Below are positions 1 to 9,010 of a stretch of DNA of 50,362 bases, piece after piece. The position numbers were made by a program, and so were the translations under genes. The notes under the pieces are model-generated. The model saw nothing but the letters and a program-made list of their open reading frames with translations, was not told where the DNA came from and searched no databases. Origin of the DNA: JAJXYN01 sp964532735 (GTDB lineage: Bacteria > Patescibacteriota > Patescibacteriia > JAGPKW01); assembly GCA_964532735.1 (NCBI GenBank), contig CAZHKK010000004.1:1-50362 (forward strand), given 5' to 3'. Each line of letters starts with the position of its first letter. Position 1 is the stretch's first letter.

Positions 1-24
1 TTAGGTGAATTATCTTAAATCACG

Positions 25-52
25 CCGAGTATTTTATAATGCTCGGTTTTTT
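25..52 (+). terminator. Rho-independent terminator of an upstream gene
   Basis: A 9-bp stem (25-33 with 38-46, one G-T pair) closes a 4-base loop and is followed by six T. A frame reading L-G-E-L-S ends at a TAA at 16-18, so this probably ends a gene lying mostly outside the window; that tail is too short to identify. Confidence 0.75.
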
Positions 53-201
53 ATTAAACAAAAACTTATATACAGTCTAATTATTTTTTAATATTAAATG
101 TTTTTTTAATTTTTTAATATTAAATTAGTGTAAAAATTAATTATTTATATTTTTGATATTTGTATAATATTTATATTAAATAATTTTTAATTAATCAAAG
201 A

Positions 202-1731
202 ATGATTTCTAAGGTTTTTTCTTGTGCTGTTATTGGTTTGGAGTCTAGATTGGTTGAAATAGAATCTGATATAGATTTTGGATTTCAAAAGATTTCTATA
301 GTTGGTTTACCAGATGTTTCTGTTAATGAATCAAAAGATAGAATAATATCTGCTTTAAAAAATTCTGGTTATGATTTTCCTAGAAATAAAATAACTATAA
401 ATCTTGCTCCTGCAAATATTCATAAAGCGGGAACTTTGTATGATCTTCCTATTGCTTTGTCTATTCTTATTTCTAATAATCAAATCAGAACTAAAGGTTT
501 TGATTTTGATAAATCTTTATTTATTGGAGAACTTTCTTTAAATGGAAATTTGAGAAAAATAAATGGAGTTTTGTCTTGTTCTATTTTTGCAAAAGAAAAT
601 GGTTTTAAAAATTTATTTATACCAGAAGATAATTCTAAAGAAGCTGGCTTGATAGATGGTATAAATGTTTTTCCTGTTAAAAATTTAAAACAATTAATAG
701 ATTATATTTCTGGAAAAGAAGAGATTAAAATTTTTAAATTTGATAAATATAATTATTTTCAGTCAGAGGATTCTTTTGATGATTCTTTTGATTTTAAATA
801 TATAAAAGGACAAAATCATGCAAAAAGAGCTTTAGAAATTGCTGCTGGTGGTTCTCATAATATTTTATTTTATGGTCCACCTGGTTCTGGTAAAACTATG
901 CTTGCTAGATCTATTGTTACAATATTACCAAAAATGACAGAGAAGGAAATTCTAGAAGTTAGTAGAATATATAGCGTCTCTGGTTTGTTAACGGATAAAC
1001 AACCTATAATAATAAAAAGACCTTTTAGATCTCCACATCATTCTGGATCTTGTGCTTCTATTGTTGGTGGTGGAACTAACCCGAAACCAGGGGAAATAAG
1101 TCTTGCTCATAGAGGAGTTTTGTTTTTAGATGAATTTTCTGAATTTTCTAAAATAGTTTTAGAATCTCTTAGACAACCACTTGAAGATGGTTTTGTGACA
1201 ATATCTAGAACCTCTAGAACATTATCTTTCCCTGCAAATTTTATTTTGGTTGCTAGTTCTAATCCTTGTCCTTGTGGTTTTTTGGGTGATTCTGAAAAAA
1301 AATGTTCTTGTAGTCCATTACAAATTTTAAAATATAAAAATAAAATTTCTGGGCCTATAGCTGATAGAATAGATATGCATGTAGAAGTTCCAAGAATAAA
1401 ATTTGATGAATTATCAAAAGAATCTTTATCAGAAAATTCTGCTTCTATTAAAAAAAGAGTTGAATTGGTTGTTGATATTCAAAAAAATAGATTTAAAAAT
1501 TCTGATATTTTAAATAATTCAGAAATGAAAAATAAACATTTAAAAGAATTCTGTAAATTAGATGATGTATGTTTAGATCTTTTAAAAAATGCTGTTGCCA
1601 GTTTAAATTTATCAGGAAGGGCTTATAGTAGAGTTTTAAAACTTGCTAGAACTATTGCAGATTTTGATAACAAAGAAAATATTGAAATACATCATGTTTC
1701 CGAGGCTTTACAATATAGAAAAAGGGAATAA
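202..1731 (+). CDS. comM: YifB/ComM family Mg chelatase-like AAA+ ATPase
   Basis: A 509-residue protein of the ComM/YifB family, AAA+ proteins related to magnesium chelatase subunit I. Characterised ComM is a hexameric helicase that promotes branch migration when transformed single-stranded DNA is integrated. The N-terminal third is the family-specific ChlI-like domain. Walker A (GPPGSGKT) lies near residues 225-232 and Walker B (VLFLDEF) near 305-312. The Cys-rich loop (NPCPCGF then CSCS) and the SGP..DRID motif follow, and the C-terminal Mg chelatase domain ends the protein. Length is typical. The ATG start follows an AT-rich leader without a Shine-Dalgarno sequence; a TATAAT box lies at 163-168. 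dprA follows after 25 bases, which supports a DNA uptake and recombination role. Family assignment is firm; function is by homology. Confidence 0.93.
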   Translation: MISKVFSCAVIGLESRLVEIESDIDFGFQKISIVGLPDVSVNESKDRIISALKNSGYDFPRNKITINLAPANIHKAGTLYDLPIALSILISNNQIRTKGFDFDKSLFIGELSLNGNLRKINGVLSCSIFAKENGFKNLFIPEDNSKEAGLIDGINVFPVKNLKQLIDYISGKEEIKIFKFDKYNYFQSEDSFDDSFDFKYIKGQNHAKRALEIAAGGSHNILFYGPPGSGKTMLARSIVTILPKMTEKEILEVSRIYSVSGLLTDKQPIIIKRPFRSPHHSGSCASIVGGGTNPKPGEISLAHRGVLFLDEFSEFSKIVLESLRQPLEDGFVTISRTSRTLSFPANFILVASSNPCPCGFLGDSEKKCSCSPLQILKYKNKISGPIADRIDMHVEVPRIKFDELSKESLSENSASIKKRVELVVDIQKNRFKNSDILNNSEMKNKHLKEFCKLDDVCLDLLKNAVASLNLSGRAYSRVLKLARTIADFDNKENIEIHHVSEALQYRKRE

Positions 1732-1756
1732 TTAAAAAATCAAAATTTAGATTTTT

Positions 1757-2860
1757 ATGAATAAATATCTTTTGTTTTTTCAAAAAATTAATAAAATAGG
1801 ATTAAAAACAATTATTTCTATGATTGATTTTTTTGGATCAATTAATGATGCTTTTTCTGCCTCTTATTTTGATTTTAAAAAATTTGGTTTATCAGAAAAT
1901 ATTATTCAAGAAATTTTAGACAAAAGAAAAAATTTTAATTTTAATGAAGAAATTGAAAAATATAAAAAATTTAGTATTAATATAATTTCATATTTTGATA
2001 GTGATTATCCTAATATTCTTAAAAATATTCCAAATCCTCCTTTGATGATTTTTTATAAAGGTAATATAAATAGTATTTCAAAAAATATTGCTGTTGTTGG
2101 TTCTAGAGATTGTAGTGATTATGGTGTTTCTGTTGCTCGTGATTTTTGTAATTATTTTGTAAATCAAAATATTGTTATTGTATCTGGTGGTGCTATTGGT
2201 ATTGATTCTGTTTCTCATGAGGTTTGTATTAAAAAAAATTTTCCTACAATTTCTGTTATGGGTGCTGGTTTAGATATTGTTTATCCTTATAAAAATAAAT
2301 ATTTGTTTGAAAAAATAATTGAAAATAATGGACTTATTGTTTCGGAGTTTCCTATAGGAATTAATGCATTTCCTCAAAATTTTGTTATGAGGAATAGAAT
2401 TATAGCGGGATTATCTTCTGGGGTTTTAATTGTGGAAGCTGGAATAAAATCTGGAACAATGACAACTGCAGAATTTGCTATAAATCAAAATAAGAATGTT
2501 TTTGTTGTTCCTGGTAGTATTTATAGTAATTTTTCTGCTGGAACAAATTATCTTATTAAAAATGGAGCTATATTTGTTACTGATCCAAAAGATATAGAAG
2601 AAATGATTTGGGGAGTAAGTCAAAATGAAAGACAAAAAGTAAAAAATGAAATTGAAAATAAAAATGAAATTGATATTTCTTGGATGAATGATGATGAAAA
2701 AAATATTTTTAATTTAATTTCTTATAAATCAAAAAATATAGAAAATATTATTTTAGAATCTAATGTAGATATTAAAAAAATTAATTCTATTTTAACTCTT
2801 TTTGAAATTAAAGGATTTATTGTAAATATAGGGGGAATGAATTATATAAGAGTAAAATAA
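1757..2860 (+). CDS. dprA: DNA processing protein DprA (Smf)
   Basis: DprA binds incoming single-stranded DNA in the cytoplasm and loads RecA during natural transformation. The 367-residue protein has a helical N-terminal region (about 1-80), a Rossmann-like core with VGSRDCSDYG near 115, SGGAIGID near 145, and the conserved NRIIAGLS and EAGIKSGTMTTA stretches in the second half. A C-terminal winged-helix-like domain (about 305-367) is present, as in full-length DprA. The usual SGLAxGID motif reads SGGAIGID here, a mild departure. It sits between comM and topA on the same strand, probably co-transcribed. A comM-dprA pair is consistent with competence, but other competence genes (comEC, comEA) are not in the window. 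Confidence 0.95.
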   Translation: MNKYLLFFQKINKIGLKTIISMIDFFGSINDAFSASYFDFKKFGLSENIIQEILDKRKNFNFNEEIEKYKKFSINIISYFDSDYPNILKNIPNPPLMIFYKGNINSISKNIAVVGSRDCSDYGVSVARDFCNYFVNQNIVIVSGGAIGIDSVSHEVCIKKNFPTISVMGAGLDIVYPYKNKYLFEKIIENNGLIVSEFPIGINAFPQNFVMRNRIIAGLSSGVLIVEAGIKSGTMTTAEFAINQNKNVFVVPGSIYSNFSAGTNYLIKNGAIFVTDPKDIEEMIWGVSQNERQKVKNEIENKNEIDISWMNDDEKNIFNLISYKSKNIENIILESNVDIKKINSILTLFEIKGFIVNIGGMNYIRVK

Positions 2861-2944
2861 TTTAAAAAAAGTTATTAAATATTAGACATTATTATTTATA
2901 TTCTGCTATATTATTTAGGTGATTAATTTATAAATTCAAATTTA

Positions 2945-5194
2945 ATGAATCTTGTTATTGTAGAATCTCCAACAAAAGCTAAAACTATATCTAAGTTTTT
3001 AAACAAAGATTTTGTTATAAAAGCTTCAATAGGTCATGTTCGTGATTTGCCAAAATCTAACATGGGTATTGATATTGAAAAAGATTTTGAACCTAAATAT
3101 GAGGTATCAAAAGATAAAACAAAAGTTGTAAAAGAATTAAAACAATTATCAAAAGAAGCTGATGAGGTTTATTTTGCAACCGATGAGGATCGTGAAGGAG
3201 AGGCAATAACTTGGCATTTGGCATATTTGTTAGGTATTCCAAATAATAAAATAAAAAGAATTTGTTTTCATGAAATTACAAAAGATGCTATTTTAAATGC
3301 TTTAGAAAAACCTAGAAAAATAGATCAAAATTTAGTTGATGCTCAACAAGCAAGAAGAGTTCTTGATAGACTTGTTGGTTATGAACTTTCTCCATTTTTA
3401 TGGAAAAAGGTTTATTATGGTTTGTCTGCTGGACGTGTTCAATCTGTAGCTGTTAGGTTAATTGTTGAAAGAGAACTAGAAAGAGAAAAATTTAACAAAG
3501 AAGAATATTGGACTATTAAAGGTGTTTTTGAAAACAGAAATCAAGAAAAAATAAACTCAGAACTTAATAAAATTAGTAATAAAAAATTAGAAAAATTTGA
3601 TATTAAGAATGATAAAGATGCTAATAAAATAAAAAACGATTTAGATAGTTTGGAATTTAAAATTGTTAATATTAATGAAAAGAATTCTAAAAAAAGTGTT
3701 CCAACTCCTTTTACTACTAGTACGCTACAACAAGAAGCTGCAAATAAATTTGGGTATTCTGCAAAAAATACAATGAGAATAGCTCAACAATTATATGAAG
3801 GTATAAATATTGGAAAAGATGGACAAGTTGGTCTTATAACATATATGAGAACGGATTCTGTTAATTTGTCCGAATTTTTTATGACTCAAGCAAAAGAATA
3901 TATTATAAAAAATTATGGAAAAGAATATTATAATGGGTCTTTTAGATTGTTTAAGACAAAATCAAAAATGGCTCAAGAGGCTCATGAAGCTATTAGACCT
4001 ACTTTTGTAAATAATAGTCCAGAATTAATAAAACAATTTTTAGAACCCGAACAATATAAATTGTATAAATTAATTTGGGATAGAAGTGTTGCTACTCAAA
4101 TGAAGGATGCAGAAAGTAAAACAGTTTCTTATGATATAGAAGATGATAAAAAAAATTATTCTTTTAGAGCGAGTGGAACAACTATTGTTTTTGATGGTTT
4201 TATAAAAGTATACTCTAGAGCAGGGGAAGATAATATTCTTCCAGAAGTTGAAATAGGAGAATTAGTTAAATTAAATAATGTTTCTTGCGACCAACATTTT
4301 ACAGAACCACCTGCTAGATATAATGATGCTGGTCTTATTAAGGCTCTTGAAGAAAATGGTGTTGGAAGACCTTCTACTTATGCAAGTATTACAAGCACTA
4401 TTCTTGAAAGAAATTATGTAGAAAAAGATGAATCAAAAAGATATTTTCCAACAGATACTGGAAGATTGGTTAATAAAATTTTGTGTGATCATTTTCCTGA
4501 AATAGTAGATGTTCATTTTACTGCAAAAATGGAAGATGGTTTTGATGAAATTGCTACAGGAGATAAAGATTGGAGACCTTTTATAAAAAATTTTTATACT
4601 CCTTTTAAAAGTAATTTAGAAAAAAAGGATAAAGAACTTGATAAAAAACAATTAACCGAAGAACCTTCTGAAGAGAAATGTGAGAAATGTGGTGCTAATA
4701 TGATTATAAAACATGGAAGATTTGGTAAGTTTTATGCTTGTTCTAATTATCCAGAATGTAAAAACACAAAAGAAATAGGTGTTGATGGAAAACAAGAAGA
4801 AGAGGAAATTTTAGAAGAAAAATGTGAACTTTGTGGGGCTAATATGGCTGTTAAGCGTGGTAGATATGGTAAATTTATTGCTTGTTCTAATTATCCAGAA
4901 TGTAAAAATATTAAAAAACAAGCCAATGGAACTGGTATAAAATGTTTGAAATGTGGTGAAGGAGAAATGGTTCAAAAAAGAAGTAGATTTGGGTTTTTTT
5001 ATAGTTGTTCTAATTATCCAAAATGTAATTATATTTTATCAAATAAACCTGTTCCAAGTGATGATGATTCAACAAAAATAGCTTTATGTAAAAAATGTGG
5101 TTCAGGTCTTGTTTATTATGGAAAAGATGGAGACAAAATTAAATGTTCTAATAGAGATTGTGTTGATAGTAATAGTAGAAAAAAGAAAAATTAA
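2945..5194 (+). CDS. topA: DNA topoisomerase I (type IA)
   Basis: TopA relaxes negative supercoils by cutting one strand through a 5'-phosphotyrosine link. The 749-residue protein opens with the TOPRIM domain (IVESPTKAKT, catalytic Glu7, and the acidic triad region ATDEDREGEA). It continues with the toroid domains, including GRVQSVAVRL, and the active site LITYMRTDSV with the presumed nucleophile Tyr300. The C-terminus carries four C4 zinc-ribbon repeats (CEKCGA, CELCGA, CLKCGEG, CKKCGS from about residue 578), typical of bacterial TopA. It follows dprA after 84 bases and is separated from rel by 8 bases, so the block is likely one transcript. All key residues are present. Confidence 0.97.
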   Translation: MNLVIVESPTKAKTISKFLNKDFVIKASIGHVRDLPKSNMGIDIEKDFEPKYEVSKDKTKVVKELKQLSKEADEVYFATDEDREGEAITWHLAYLLGIPNNKIKRICFHEITKDAILNALEKPRKIDQNLVDAQQARRVLDRLVGYELSPFLWKKVYYGLSAGRVQSVAVRLIVERELEREKFNKEEYWTIKGVFENRNQEKINSELNKISNKKLEKFDIKNDKDANKIKNDLDSLEFKIVNINEKNSKKSVPTPFTTSTLQQEAANKFGYSAKNTMRIAQQLYEGINIGKDGQVGLITYMRTDSVNLSEFFMTQAKEYIIKNYGKEYYNGSFRLFKTKSKMAQEAHEAIRPTFVNNSPELIKQFLEPEQYKLYKLIWDRSVATQMKDAESKTVSYDIEDDKKNYSFRASGTTIVFDGFIKVYSRAGEDNILPEVEIGELVKLNNVSCDQHFTEPPARYNDAGLIKALEENGVGRPSTYASITSTILERNYVEKDESKRYFPTDTGRLVNKILCDHFPEIVDVHFTAKMEDGFDEIATGDKDWRPFIKNFYTPFKSNLEKKDKELDKKQLTEEPSEEKCEKCGANMIIKHGRFGKFYACSNYPECKNTKEIGVDGKQEEEEILEEKCELCGANMAVKRGRYGKFIACSNYPECKNIKKQANGTGIKCLKCGEGEMVQKRSRFGFFYSCSNYPKCNYILSNKPVPSDDDSTKIALCKKCGSGLVYYGKDGDKIKCSNRDCVDSNSRKKKN

Positions 5195-5202
5195 TTTATT
5201 TT

Positions 5203-6624
5203 ATGGAAAAACAGCTTCAAGAACTTATTGATTTAATGGTTTCTAATAATATAGAATTTGATTTAAAAAAAATTGAGGAAGCTTTTTATTTTGCAAAAAC
5301 AAAACATGAGGGTCAATTGAGAATGTCTGGAGAGCCTTATTTTAATCATGTTTTTGCTACTGCTAAAATTTTAGCTGAAAATATTTTTCCAGAGGATATA
5401 ATTATTTCTGGTTTATTACACGATGTATTGGAAGATACTGATGCAAATGTTGATGATATTAAAAAAATGTTTGGTAAAAATGTTGCATATATTGTTGAGG
5501 GTGTTACAAAGTTGGGAAAAATAAAATATAGAGGCAAGGAAAGATATGCTGAAAACTTAAGAAAAATGCTTACAAAAGCTGCTTCTAATGCAGGGGTTCT
5601 TTATGTTAAGTTTGCTGATAGGATTCATAATTTACAAACATTAGAATATCATAATAAACCAGAAAAAATAGAAAGAATTGCTAAAGAAAGTTTGGAAATA
5701 TATTCTAAAATAGCTAATAGGCTGAATATTGGTAATATGCAATGTCAATTAGAAGATCTATCTTTTAAATTTTTAGAACCAGAAGAATATAAAAAAGTTG
5801 AAAAAATATTACAACAAGAGCAAGCAAAAAATAGTAAATATATTAATGGAATTATTAAGAAAATAAGTAAATTGCTTTACGAAAATAATATTAAAGATTT
5901 TCAAGTTCAGGGAAGAGTAAAACATATTTATAGTTTGTATAAAAAATTACAGAAAAAAAATTTTGATATGTCTCAAGTTTATGATATTCATGCAGTTAGG
6001 GTTTTAGTAAAAGATGAAACAGACTGTTATAGAGTATTGGGTGTTATACATAAAAATTATAAACCAATGCCTGGAAGAATAAAAGATTATATTGCTATTC
6101 CAAAACCGAATGGATATGAATCTATTCATACAACTATATTTTGTGATAAAAACAAAATTACAGAAGTTCAAGTTAGAACATTTGATATGCATAATAAAAA
6201 CGAATTTGGTATTTCTTCACATGCAGGATATAAGGACAAAAGGATGAATCTTGATTGGCTTAAAAATTTAGAATCTATTCATAAAGAATCAAAAGATGAT
6301 GATGATTTTATAGAATCTTTAAAGTTAGACTTGTTTCAAAATAGAATATTTGTTTTAACTCCAAATGGTGATGCTATAGATTTACCTGATGGTGCCACTC
6401 CTGTTGATTTTGCTTATAGGGTTCATAGTTCTTTGGGTAATAAGTGTTATCAAGCAAAAATTAATGGAAAAATAGCAACTTTGGATTATCACTTGAAAAA
6501 TGGTGATGTTGTAGAAATAATTAAAAAGAAAAATGAAGAACCTCAAAAGAATTGGTTAATGTTTGTTAAAACTTCAAATGCTAGAACTACAATAAAAAAA
6601 TGGCTTAAAAATAAACATGAATAA
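5203..6624 (+). CDS. rel: RelA/SpoT family (p)ppGpp synthetase/hydrolase, short form
   Basis: Makes and degrades the stringent-response alarmone (p)ppGpp. The N-terminal HD hydrolase domain keeps His49, His73-Asp74 and the later FADRIHNL Asp, so hydrolysis looks intact. The synthetase domain (about residues 215-345) has RVKHIYSLYKK, NGYESIHTT and EVQVRT, all conserved. A TGS domain follows (about 375-440). The protein ends at residue 473, whereas long Rel/SpoT proteins have about 700-750 residues with helical, zinc-finger and ACT domains; those C-terminal parts, which contact ribosome and uncharged tRNA, are absent. It begins 8 bases after topA. Being a bifunctional enzyme is inferred from intact motifs; the activity balance cannot be judged. 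Confidence 0.93.
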   Translation: MEKQLQELIDLMVSNNIEFDLKKIEEAFYFAKTKHEGQLRMSGEPYFNHVFATAKILAENIFPEDIIISGLLHDVLEDTDANVDDIKKMFGKNVAYIVEGVTKLGKIKYRGKERYAENLRKMLTKAASNAGVLYVKFADRIHNLQTLEYHNKPEKIERIAKESLEIYSKIANRLNIGNMQCQLEDLSFKFLEPEEYKKVEKILQQEQAKNSKYINGIIKKISKLLYENNIKDFQVQGRVKHIYSLYKKLQKKNFDMSQVYDIHAVRVLVKDETDCYRVLGVIHKNYKPMPGRIKDYIAIPKPNGYESIHTTIFCDKNKITEVQVRTFDMHNKNEFGISSHAGYKDKRMNLDWLKNLESIHKESKDDDDFIESLKLDLFQNRIFVLTPNGDAIDLPDGATPVDFAYRVHSSLGNKCYQAKINGKIATLDYHLKNGDVVEIIKKKNEEPQKNWLMFVKTSNARTTIKKWLKNKHE

Positions 6625-6649
6625 TGTTTATTTTTTTGTTGATATTTTT

Positions 6650-6678
6650 TTGTAATGTTTTGGTAAAAATGATATAAT
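6650..6678 (+). promoter_or_regulatory. Predicted promoter of parB
   Basis: TTGTAA, a 17-base spacer and a perfect TATAAT lie 36 bases upstream of the parB ATG. This suggests parB starts its own transcript and is not only read from rel. Confidence 0.6.
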
Positions 6679-6713
6679 ATTGTGGAACGTAGAACTAAGA
6701 ATTAATAAAAAGT

Positions 6714-7586
6714 ATGACTATAAAAAAGGTTGCAGATAAAAAACAAACAGATGTTCAAAAAAAAATTGAATCTTCACAATTGGGAGATAAAATTTTGAAA
6801 GTAAAAATAATGGATATTCTTCTTAATCCTAGACAACCAAGAAGAACATTTAGCGAAGAATCTATAAAATCTTTATCAGAGTCTATAAAACAGTATGGTG
6901 TTTTACAACCTCTTGTTGTTATCAAAAGTGGTGAAAATTCTTATGAACTTATTGCTGGTGAAAGAAGATTGAGAGCTTCAAGAATGGCTGGTTTGTCAGA
7001 AGTTCCTGCTATTCTTAAAGAAAATGATTATGATGATCAAAAAAAATTAGAAGTTGCTTTGATAGAAAATATTCAAAGAGAAGATTTGAATGATATTGAT
7101 GAAGCTGAAGCTTATAAAGAGTTAATGAATGAATTTGGTTTATCTCAGGATGATGTCGCATTAAAGGTTGGTATTTCAAGATCTGCTGTTGCAAACAAAA
7201 TAAGACTTTTAAAACTTCCAGAAGAAATTATAAACGATATAAGAGGTGGTGGTCTTGATGCCGGTCATGCAAAACTTTTACTTAGTTTAGAAAATATAGA
7301 ACTCCAATTAAATACTTGGAAAAAAATAAAAGAACAAAATTTAACAGTTAGAGAACTTGATGCTGTTGTTAAAAAAACTAGACCTGACAAAAAATGGAGA
7401 TCTCTTGCTGTTGTAAAAGATGATAAGACAAAAGAAGAAGAACAAAAATTAAAAGATGTTTTTAATACTAGAGTATCTGTTGTTAAAAGAGGTAATGGTG
7501 CAAAAATTGTTTTTAATTTTTATTCTAAAGAAGATTTTGATGATTTTATGAAAAAAATAGAAGATTTTGATTATATAAATATATAA
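6714..7586 (+). CDS. parB: ParB/Spo0J chromosome partitioning protein
   Basis: ParB is a CTP-dependent DNA clamp that loads at parS sites and helps segregate the chromosome origin. The 290-residue protein has the N-terminal CTP-binding ParB/Srx fold with NPRQPRRTF near 38-46 and the GERRLRAS motif at 82-89. The ENIQREDLN stretch and a helix-turn-helix (QDDVALKVGISRSAVANKI, about 145-165) follow, and then a C-terminal dimerisation region. Length is normal. No parA lies next to it, which is unusual because parA and parB are normally adjacent; parA may be elsewhere. I did not find a convincing parS site in the window. Confidence 0.95.
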   Translation: MTIKKVADKKQTDVQKKIESSQLGDKILKVKIMDILLNPRQPRRTFSEESIKSLSESIKQYGVLQPLVVIKSGENSYELIAGERRLRASRMAGLSEVPAILKENDYDDQKKLEVALIENIQREDLNDIDEAEAYKELMNEFGLSQDDVALKVGISRSAVANKIRLLKLPEEIINDIRGGGLDAGHAKLLLSLENIELQLNTWKKIKEQNLTVRELDAVVKKTRPDKKWRSLAVVKDDKTKEEEQKLKDVFNTRVSVVKRGNGAKIVFNFYSKEDFDDFMKKIEDFDYINI

Positions 7587-7675
7587 ATTATTTATTGCTT
7601 ATTTTTTTCTTTAATGATATATGTTTTATAATGTTTAAGTTTAATTTAAACCATTTAAAAATTAATTTTAATTTT

Positions 7676-8182
7676 ATGGAAAACGATGATTTACAAAGGA
7701 CTCTTGTTTTATTAAAACCAGATGCTGTTCAAAGAGGTTTAATAGGAAGAATAATTCAAAGGTTTGAAGATGTTGGTATAAAAATTGTTGGAATGAAAAT
7801 GGTTTTAGTTGATGAAAGATTAGCTAATGAACATTATAATGATCTTGGAGTTAGAAGAGGTGAGGATGTAAAAAAAAGAGTTGTAGATATGCTTACAAAA
7901 TTGGGACCAGTTGTTGCTCTTGCATTAGAAGGTATTGATGTAATTGAAGAAGTTAGAATGATGATTGGTTCAACGGAACCAAAAGCGGCTCAACCTGGAA
8001 CAATAAGAGGAGATTTTTCTCATATTAGTTATGATTATGCAAACAAAAAAGGCATTGGTGTTAAAAACGTAATACATTCTTCTGATACTTTAGAGTCTGC
8101 TCAAAGAGAACTTATGTTGTGGTTTAGTTTTGATGAGTTATATAAATATAAAACTGTTAATGATATCCATATATTAGAATAA
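7676..8182 (+). CDS. ndk: Nucleoside diphosphate kinase
   Basis: Transfers the gamma phosphate from ATP to other nucleoside diphosphates through a phosphohistidine. From ATG 7676 the protein has 168 residues and starts directly with the family pattern (TLVLLKPDAVQRGLIG). The nearest in-frame alternative, 27 codons upstream, would add an AT-rich, Phe-rich tail outside the family alignment, so I reject it. Lys14, the PGTIRGDF motif (108-115) and the active-site region NVIHSSD with His134 are present. It is about 20 residues longer than usual NDK (near 140-150), mostly from a modified segment around residues 55-75 and a longer C-terminus. A clear terminator follows. Confidence 0.95.
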   Translation: MENDDLQRTLVLLKPDAVQRGLIGRIIQRFEDVGIKIVGMKMVLVDERLANEHYNDLGVRRGEDVKKRVVDMLTKLGPVVALALEGIDVIEEVRMMIGSTEPKAAQPGTIRGDFSHISYDYANKKGIGVKNVIHSSDTLESAQRELMLWFSFDELYKYKTVNDIHILE

Positions 8183-8189
8183 AATAATA

Positions 8190-8217
8190 AAATACGAGAA
8201 TTTTTCTCGTATTTTTT
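8190..8217 (+). terminator. Rho-independent terminator after ndk
   Basis: An 11-base stem (8190-8200 with 8204-8214) built around TACGAGAA/TTCTCGTA closes a 3-base loop and runs into a T tract. Confidence 0.85.
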
Positions 8218-8284
8218 GTTTATTTATATTATGATATAATAAAGATACAAGTAATAAGAGATTTTATATATTAATTTATAGATT

Positions 8285-8686
8285 ATGTTTAAAAAAATAT
8301 TTAGTTTATTTTTATTAGTTATTTCTTTGTTTAGTTTTAATTTTGTTTTTTCTGCTGATTTTGGGAGTATGGATAAGATAATTGGTAGTGATGGTCAACT
8401 TTCTGAATCTTCAAAAACAATAGCAGGGGATACTTTAAATACAGAAAAAACAGTTCCTGATATGGTTTCTAGTATTATAAAAATAGCTCTTGGTTTGTTC
8501 GGGACTGTTGCTTTAATTTTTGTTATTTGGGGGGGTGTTGATTGGTTATTATCAAAGGGTGATTCTAAAAAGATTGGTGATGCTAGAAATAGAATGGTTG
8601 CAGCAGCTATTGGATTAGCAATTATTGCTGCAGCTTATGCAATTACAGACTTTATAATATCTCAAATATCTATTATTGCTGGTTAA
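8285..8686 (+). CDS. Small VirB2/TrbC pilin-like membrane protein
   Basis: A 133-residue protein with a hydrophobic signal peptide (about 1-23, ending near FVFSA), a polar stretch, and two hydrophobic helices (about 62-82 and 105-128). The helices are split by a short charged loop, WLLSKGDSKKIGDARNRM. This arrangement and the GGVDWLLSKGD sequence match the TrbC/VirB2 pilin-like family, which is common in CPR genomes, where its role is not settled. VirB2 is the pilus subunit of type IV secretion systems, but no other VirB gene is nearby, so a conjugation role is unsupported. It is a single-gene unit with an extended -10 (TGATATAAT at 8232-8240) and its own terminator. High membrane-protein confidence, moderate family confidence. 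Confidence 0.75.
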   Translation: MFKKIFSLFLLVISLFSFNFVFSADFGSMDKIIGSDGQLSESSKTIAGDTLNTEKTVPDMVSSIIKIALGLFGTVALIFVIWGGVDWLLSKGDSKKIGDARNRMVAAAIGLAIIAAAYAITDFIISQISIIAG

Positions 8687-8717
8687 AATATATATTGTTC
8701 AAAAAAGTTGTTCATTT

Positions 8718-8744
8718 AAAAGTGTTGTTTTTACAACACTTTTT
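8718..8744 (+). terminator. Rho-independent terminator after the pilin-like gene
   Basis: A perfect 11-bp stem (8718-8728 with 8733-8743, core AGTGTTGT/ACAACACT) closes a TTTT loop and is followed by T residues. Confidence 0.85.
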
Positions 8745-8765
8745 AGTTTGTTTTATATATTTATA

Positions 8766-8794
8766 TTTACAAAATGTCAAAAAAATGGTATAAT
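8766..8794 (+). promoter_or_regulatory. Predicted strong promoter of a small RNA or long leader
   Basis: TTTACA and a perfect TATAAT are separated by exactly 17 bases, giving a predicted start near 8801. The next plausible ORF begins 350 bases later. Confidence 0.65.
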
Positions 8795-8800
8795 TTCTTA

Positions 8801-9010
8801 TGTGATGAGTTGAAGAACTTTTTCACAAACGAAACAAAAACAAAAAATTTTTTGCTAAACAAAATATTGTTTGACAAAAAATCGGTAAAAGAATTTTATA
8901 AATAAATTATTTGTGAAATTCTAAATAAAATTTAGTTTTGAAAGTTATTGTGAACTTTCTACGAGATTTTTTATTACCTTCGTGATGTTTCGGTCCCGAA
9001 GATTTTTTAT
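8801..9010 (+). ncRNA. Candidate structured small RNA (unassigned)
   Basis: This 464-base gap (8687-9150) holds no convincing protein gene. From the predicted start it shows a run of local hairpins: TGTGA/TCACA at 8801-8825 around AGTT/AACT, a 6+5 bp stem at 8849-8880, a 7-bp stem AGAATTT/AAATTCT at about 8889-8922, and GAAAGTT/AACTTTC at 8940-8959. A terminator-like stem CTTCG/CGAAG at 8978-9001 is followed by six T. The length would be about 210 nt. I see none of the conserved elements of RNase P RNA, tmRNA or SRP RNA. It could instead be a long leader of the small ORF at 9151. After it, 9026-9037 is a perfect 12-base palindrome (TGTTGGCCAACA). Confidence 0.4.

Noticed and set aside
7595..7675. 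N-terminal extension of ndk from an upstream start
   Set aside because: The extra 27 residues are Phe- and Asn-rich spacer-like sequence; the family alignment begins at ATG 7676.
8801..8845. Hammerhead ribozyme-like pieces (GTGATGAG then CGAAAC)
   Set aside because: The invariant C of CUGAUGA is G here, stem II would need a bulge, and no matching stem I, stem III and cleavage site can be drawn.
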